DNA of 9,449 nucleotides from Sphingomonadales bacterium (GTDB lineage Bacteria > Pseudomonadota > Alphaproteobacteria > Sphingomonadales > Sphingomonadaceae), in assembly GCA_028868335.1 (NCBI GenBank), contig JAGWUU010000117.1:1-9449 (forward strand). The letters run 5' to 3'. Shown here in pieces: positions 7,875 through 9,449 of this stretch. The notes under the pieces were generated by a model. That model saw nothing but the letters and a program-made list of their open reading frames with translations. It made no database searches and was not told the origin of the DNA. The first letter of the stretch is position 1; each line of letters begins with the position of its first letter. The position numbers and the translations under genes were made by a program.

Positions 7875-8003
7875 ATGCGTTACGTCTTCTACGCTTTTAT
7901 CGCGCTGGGCATGATCGCCGTCTGGATGAATCTGACCGAAGGTGGCGCCCGCGCCAAGAGCCATCTGCTCCATACGGAGCAGCCCGCCGACTACAGCAAC
8001 TGA
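7875..8003 (+). CDS. Small predicted single-pass membrane protein (42 aa)
   Basis: This short frame encodes 42 residues starting MRYVFYAFIALGMIAVWMNL. One hydrophobic segment (about 3-20) is followed by a polar tail rich in charged residues and ending in DYSN. GGAG at 7863-7866 stands 8 nt before the ATG, a good ribosome binding site. A TATAGT box at 7796-7801 could be a -10 element, although I see no good -35 at normal spacing. The composition (an aromatic/aliphatic segment followed by a soluble tail) is not what random GC-rich DNA usually gives. I do not recognise a family. It stands alone between the acetyltransferase gene and the repeat cluster. Confidence 0.55.
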   Translation: MRYVFYAFIALGMIAVWMNLTEGGARAKSHLLHTEQPADYSN

Positions 8004-8060
8004 CCAGGGGTCGGAATGGTGCGCGATGCAGTACGGAGCGAAACCGTCTCTGGTGTCACG

Positions 8061-8210
8061 TTCCCTGCCAGTAGGGTATTTTACAGGGAAATCTGGACGA
8101 ATCCGCTTCTCCGGGTCTACCCTACAGTTGTGAGACGCCCGGAATACTGGGCATGCGAGACCCAATTCCCTGCTGCAGCGAGCAGGGAATAATTCTGGCG
8201 GAGCAGGGAA
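8061..8210. repeat. Cluster of five CAGGGAA/TTCCCTG heptamers
   Basis: The heptamer occurs as TTCCCTG at 8061-8067 and 8166-8172, and in the opposite orientation as CAGGGAA at 8084-8090, 8183-8189 and 8204-8210. The first pair forms an inverted repeat with a 16-nt spacer. The last two lie within GAGCAGGGAA direct repeats (8180-8189 and 8201-8210) that start 21 bp apart. No coding frame explains the spacing. It may be a noncoding repeat family or recombination/protein-binding sites. Confidence 0.7.
8165..8190. repeat. Perfect palindrome with 10-bp arms and 6-nt loop
   Basis: ATTCCCTGCT (8165-8174) pairs perfectly with AGCAGGGAAT (8181-8190) around the loop GCAGCG. It would form a stable hairpin in either strand. 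Neither side is followed by a T-run, so a classical intrinsic terminator is unlikely. Confidence 0.85.
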
Positions 8211-8217
8211 ACACTTG

Positions 8218-8520
8218 TCAGCCACCGCCGGTGATTGTTCGAGTCTGTGATAGGGCCTCGAGCAGGTTGTGGTCGATTTCCCGCAGTCCGATACTGCTCT
8301 ACAGCTCACCGTGCCCGGTCAAGCGGAGCACCGTGATCATGACAGCGGGGACGTTCGCAGCCAGCGCCAACTAGTGCACGCCGCTTGGACCAGCGCTGCC
8401 ATTGATCCACGCTCGCGCGGTTTTGTCGCTGACACCGGCCCACCACATCACCTCCTTGGTGGCGTGGTGGCTCGTGCCCAGTTCCAGCCGTAGACCCGGA
8501 CTCGATAAGCCGGGGACCGG
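8218..8520 (-). pseudogene. Degraded helix-turn-helix-like small gene with two in-frame TAG stops
   Basis: Read on the minus strand from 8520, one frame of 101 codons gives a protein-like sequence interrupted by TAG at codon 50 (8373-8371) and again at codon 74 (8301-8299), ending at TGA (8220-8218). The first part contains ELGTSHHATKEVMWWAG, then VSDKTARAWINGSAGPSG, which has the look of a helix-turn-helix: a helix ending in Gly-Val-Ser, then a recognition helix with a conserved Trp. After the first stop come LALAANVPAVMITVLRLTG and then LREIDHNLLEAL, in the same frame. This fits, from memory and unchecked, a small alphaproteobacterial protein type found near mobile DNA (pattern SHxAxKxVMxWxGxS and GPSGxHLxALA). 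The frame is open up to a TAA at 8703-8701 but has no ATG, GTG or TTG before codon 24, so the 5' end is also lost or unrecognised. The upper boundary is approximate. Confidence 0.6.
8440..8470. repeat. Strong imperfect hairpin, 13-bp arms, 5-nt loop
   Basis: Arm 8440-8452 (CCACCACATCACC) pairs with 8458-8470 (GGTGGCGTGGTGG) through 11 Watson-Crick pairs, one G-U wobble and one mismatch, around the loop TCCTT. It lies inside the degraded helix-turn-helix frame, over the codons for SHHATKEVMWWAG. No T-tract follows on either strand. Confidence 0.7.
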
Positions 8521-8700
8521 GGGAGACGCCGCACTGTGGGACAGATCGGTCGCGGCGGTGGGGATGGCGGCGCACCCGCCCGGAGTCCACCCAGGAGCGA
8601 TCTTTGCTCCCGTACTTCCCCGCGCGTTGGCTCGACGATAAGGCTGACGCGCGGGTTCTTGTTCCCTTTTGGCGTCAAATCTCGGGGGCTCTGGTCGGCC
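8521..8700. other. Stretch without a recognisable gene
   Basis: I see no supported gene here between the HTH-like remnant and the toxin-antitoxin promoter. Several frames are open on both strands, as is common in GC-rich DNA. The minus frame that continues the HTH-like remnant stays open to 8700, but it has no start codon and no motif I recognise. Confidence 0.5.
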
Positions 8701-8718
8701 TTAATAGTGGCAACGAAA

Positions 8719-8735
8719 TTAGCTATGTAGTTAGC
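8719..8735 (+). promoter_or_regulatory. Likely autoregulatory operator of the toxin-antitoxin operon
   Basis: TTAGC occurs twice (8719-8723 and 8731-8735), 12 bp apart, and GCTATGTAGTTAGC (8722-8735) is an imperfect palindrome with GCTA/TAGC arms. It sits just before the AAGGAG ribosome binding site (8737-8742) of the antitoxin. Phd/YefM antitoxins normally repress their own operon by binding such AT-rich palindromes, so this is the natural operator candidate. The AT-rich stretch from 8701 probably includes the promoter, but I could not assign -35 and -10 boxes firmly. Confidence 0.45.
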
Positions 8736-8748
8736 CAAGGAGCTGCCG

Positions 8749-8982
8749 ATGACCCAGTTTTCGGTCCATGATGCAAAGACCAATCTGTCACGACTGATCG
8801 CCGATGCGCTCGCGGGTGGCGAGGTGGTGATCGCACGCGGCAATGTGCCGGTGGTGCGCCTGGTACCAGTCGAACCACGCGGGCGCCGTTGTTTTGGTGC
8901 GCTTAAGGGCAAGATTGCAATGGACGCGGGTTTCGACGAGCCTTTGCCGGGTGACGAACTCGCCGGCTGGAATCTGGCTTGA
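8749..8982 (+). CDS. Phd/YefM-type antitoxin of a type II toxin-antitoxin pair
   Basis: This 77-residue protein should bind and neutralise the PIN-domain toxin encoded next to it and repress the shared promoter. The N-terminal half has the Phd/YefM fold signature: FSVHDAKTNLSRLI (4-17), then GGEVVIARGNVPVVRLVPV (23-41), which is the strand/turn region of these DNA-binding dimers. The C-terminal part, FGALKGKIAMDAGFDEPLP (49-67), matches the toxin-binding tail that antitoxins paired with VapC-like PIN toxins usually carry. AAGGAG stands 6 nt before the ATG. The stop overlaps the toxin start by 4 bp (TTGA), the usual coupling that keeps antitoxin production ahead of toxin. Length and motifs look complete. 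Confidence 0.92.
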   Translation: MTQFSVHDAKTNLSRLIADALAGGEVVIARGNVPVVRLVPVEPRGRRCFGALKGKIAMDAGFDEPLPGDELAGWNLA

Positions 8983-9365
8983 AACTGCTTCTCGATACCC
9001 ATGCCTTGATCTGGTGGCTTGCGGGTGACGAGGCGTTAAGTCCCCGTGCCCGTGAGGCGATTGCCGGCGAGGCGAACGGCGTGACCGCAAGCGCGGCATC
9101 GGCGATGGAGGTGGCCGCCAAATTCCGGATCGGCAAGCTACCTAGCACGGCGTTGTTGGCCCAGGATTTCGAGGCAATCGTCACGGGTCAAGGCTTTGAG
9201 GAGCTCCCAATCAGCACCCACCATGCTCGGATCGCAGGCGAAATGAATATTCCCCATAGGGATCCCTTCGATCGCTTTTTGATTGCTCAGGCCCGGGTCG
9301 AGGACATGGTTCTGGTCACCAACGAGGCCTTGCTCGACGGTTTCGGCGTTCAGCGACTCTGGTAA
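8979..9365 (+). CDS. vapC: VapC-family PIN-domain ribonuclease toxin
   Basis: This 128-residue PIN-domain protein should be a Mg-dependent endoribonuclease that cuts RNA when freed from its antitoxin; the RNA target cannot be predicted. LLDTHALIWWL (4-14) supplies Asp6. SAASAMEVAAKFRIGKL (38-54) supplies Glu44. HRDPFDRFLIAQA (93-105) supplies Asp95 and Asp98. The last motif reads LVTNEALLDGFGV (112-124), with Glu116 where many family members have Asp. Length is normal for VapC and the C-terminus ends in the family-typical QRLW, so it looks intact. The start is TTG (8979), overlapping the antitoxin stop, with a weak GGA upstream, consistent with low, coupled toxin translation. A few bases after the stop begins an istB fragment. 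Confidence 0.92.
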   Translation: MKLLLDTHALIWWLAGDEALSPRAREAIAGEANGVTASAASAMEVAAKFRIGKLPSTALLAQDFEAIVTGQGFEELPISTHHARIAGEMNIPHRDPFDRFLIAQARVEDMVLVTNEALLDGFGVQRLW

Positions 9366-9366
9366 G

Positions 9367-9449
9367 ATTCGGCTCTACAACACCACAGATCTGGTGAACC
9401 TGCTCGAACTGGAGACCCATCAGGGGCGGACGGGCAAGCTTGCCGAACA
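9367..9449 (+). mobile_element. istB: Fragment of IS21-family istB (transposition helper ATPase)
   Basis: Immediately after the vapC stop a frame reads RLYNTTDLVNLLELE (9370-9414), then THQGRTGKLAE, to the window edge. This matches the central part of IstB, the AAA+ ATPase of IS21-family elements, which in intact proteins reads like RFFNxVDLVNxLExE...GRxGRLAE and lies roughly in the middle of the about 250-residue protein. The sequence upstream in this frame lies within vapC, so the first half of istB, with its Walker A motif, is missing. It is therefore a 5'-truncated remnant, at least on this side. Whether the 3' half is intact is outside the window. The family call rests on about 27 residues recognised from memory. 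Confidence 0.6.

Noticed and set aside
8165..8190. Intrinsic terminator
   Set aside because: The hairpin is perfect, but neither side is followed by a T-rich tract.
8061..8210. Possible CRISPR array
   Set aside because: The repeats are only 7-10 bp, change orientation and have uneven spacing, unlike CRISPR repeats and spacers.
7770..8309. 179-codon open frame on the minus strand over the small ORF and repeat cluster
   Set aside because: It crosses the repeat cluster, has no recognisable domain and no good ribosome binding site, and its composition looks like antisense of noncoding GC-rich DNA.
8448..9002. 184-codon open frame on the minus strand opposite the antitoxin
   Set aside because: Its first part is the antisense of the well-supported antitoxin gene, and its end lies in a different frame of the HTH-like remnant. 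No domain is visible.

Overview
The window looks like chromosomal DNA of an alphaproteobacterium, most likely Sphingomonadales. The basis is high GC content, the style of the Rieske, cytochrome b and aminopeptidase N sequences, and compact, often overlapping genes. No database search was possible, so the taxonomy is inference.

Positions 1-7739 are housekeeping DNA. On the minus strand, reading from right to left, pepN (aminopeptidase N, 4651-1997) overlaps pgeF (peptidoglycan editing factor, 2004-1240). After a 189-nt or longer leader come petA (Rieske protein, 1016-429) and the start of petB (cytochrome b, 417-1, running off the window), the first two genes of the cytochrome bc1 operon. Divergent from pepN is an atypical short-chain dehydrogenase/epimerase (4743-5522, plus). 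Its end overlaps tail-to-tail with an EamA-type transporter gene (6404-5508, minus), which is translationally coupled to a threonine aldolase gene (7396-6401, minus). A small YidJ-like GNAT acetyltransferase (7449-7739, plus) diverges from the aldolase.

Positions 7740-9449 are accessory. They hold a 42-codon small membrane-protein ORF (7875-8003) and a cluster of CAGGGAA/TTCCCTG repeats that includes a perfect 10-bp-arm palindrome (8061-8210). A minus-strand helix-turn-helix-like gene remnant (8520-8218) has two in-frame TAG stops and no start codon. A Phd/YefM-type antitoxin plus VapC-type PIN toxin pair (8749-9365) follows, with a likely operator upstream. Beginning at the vapC stop is an internal fragment of an IS21-family istB ATPase gene. 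I read 8004-9449 as a decayed mobile-element landing zone in which a complete toxin-antitoxin module survives.

I found no rRNA, tRNA, CRISPR array or convincing rho-independent terminator. I see no clear candidate for a wholly new multi-gene system. The most unusual stretch is 8004-8748.
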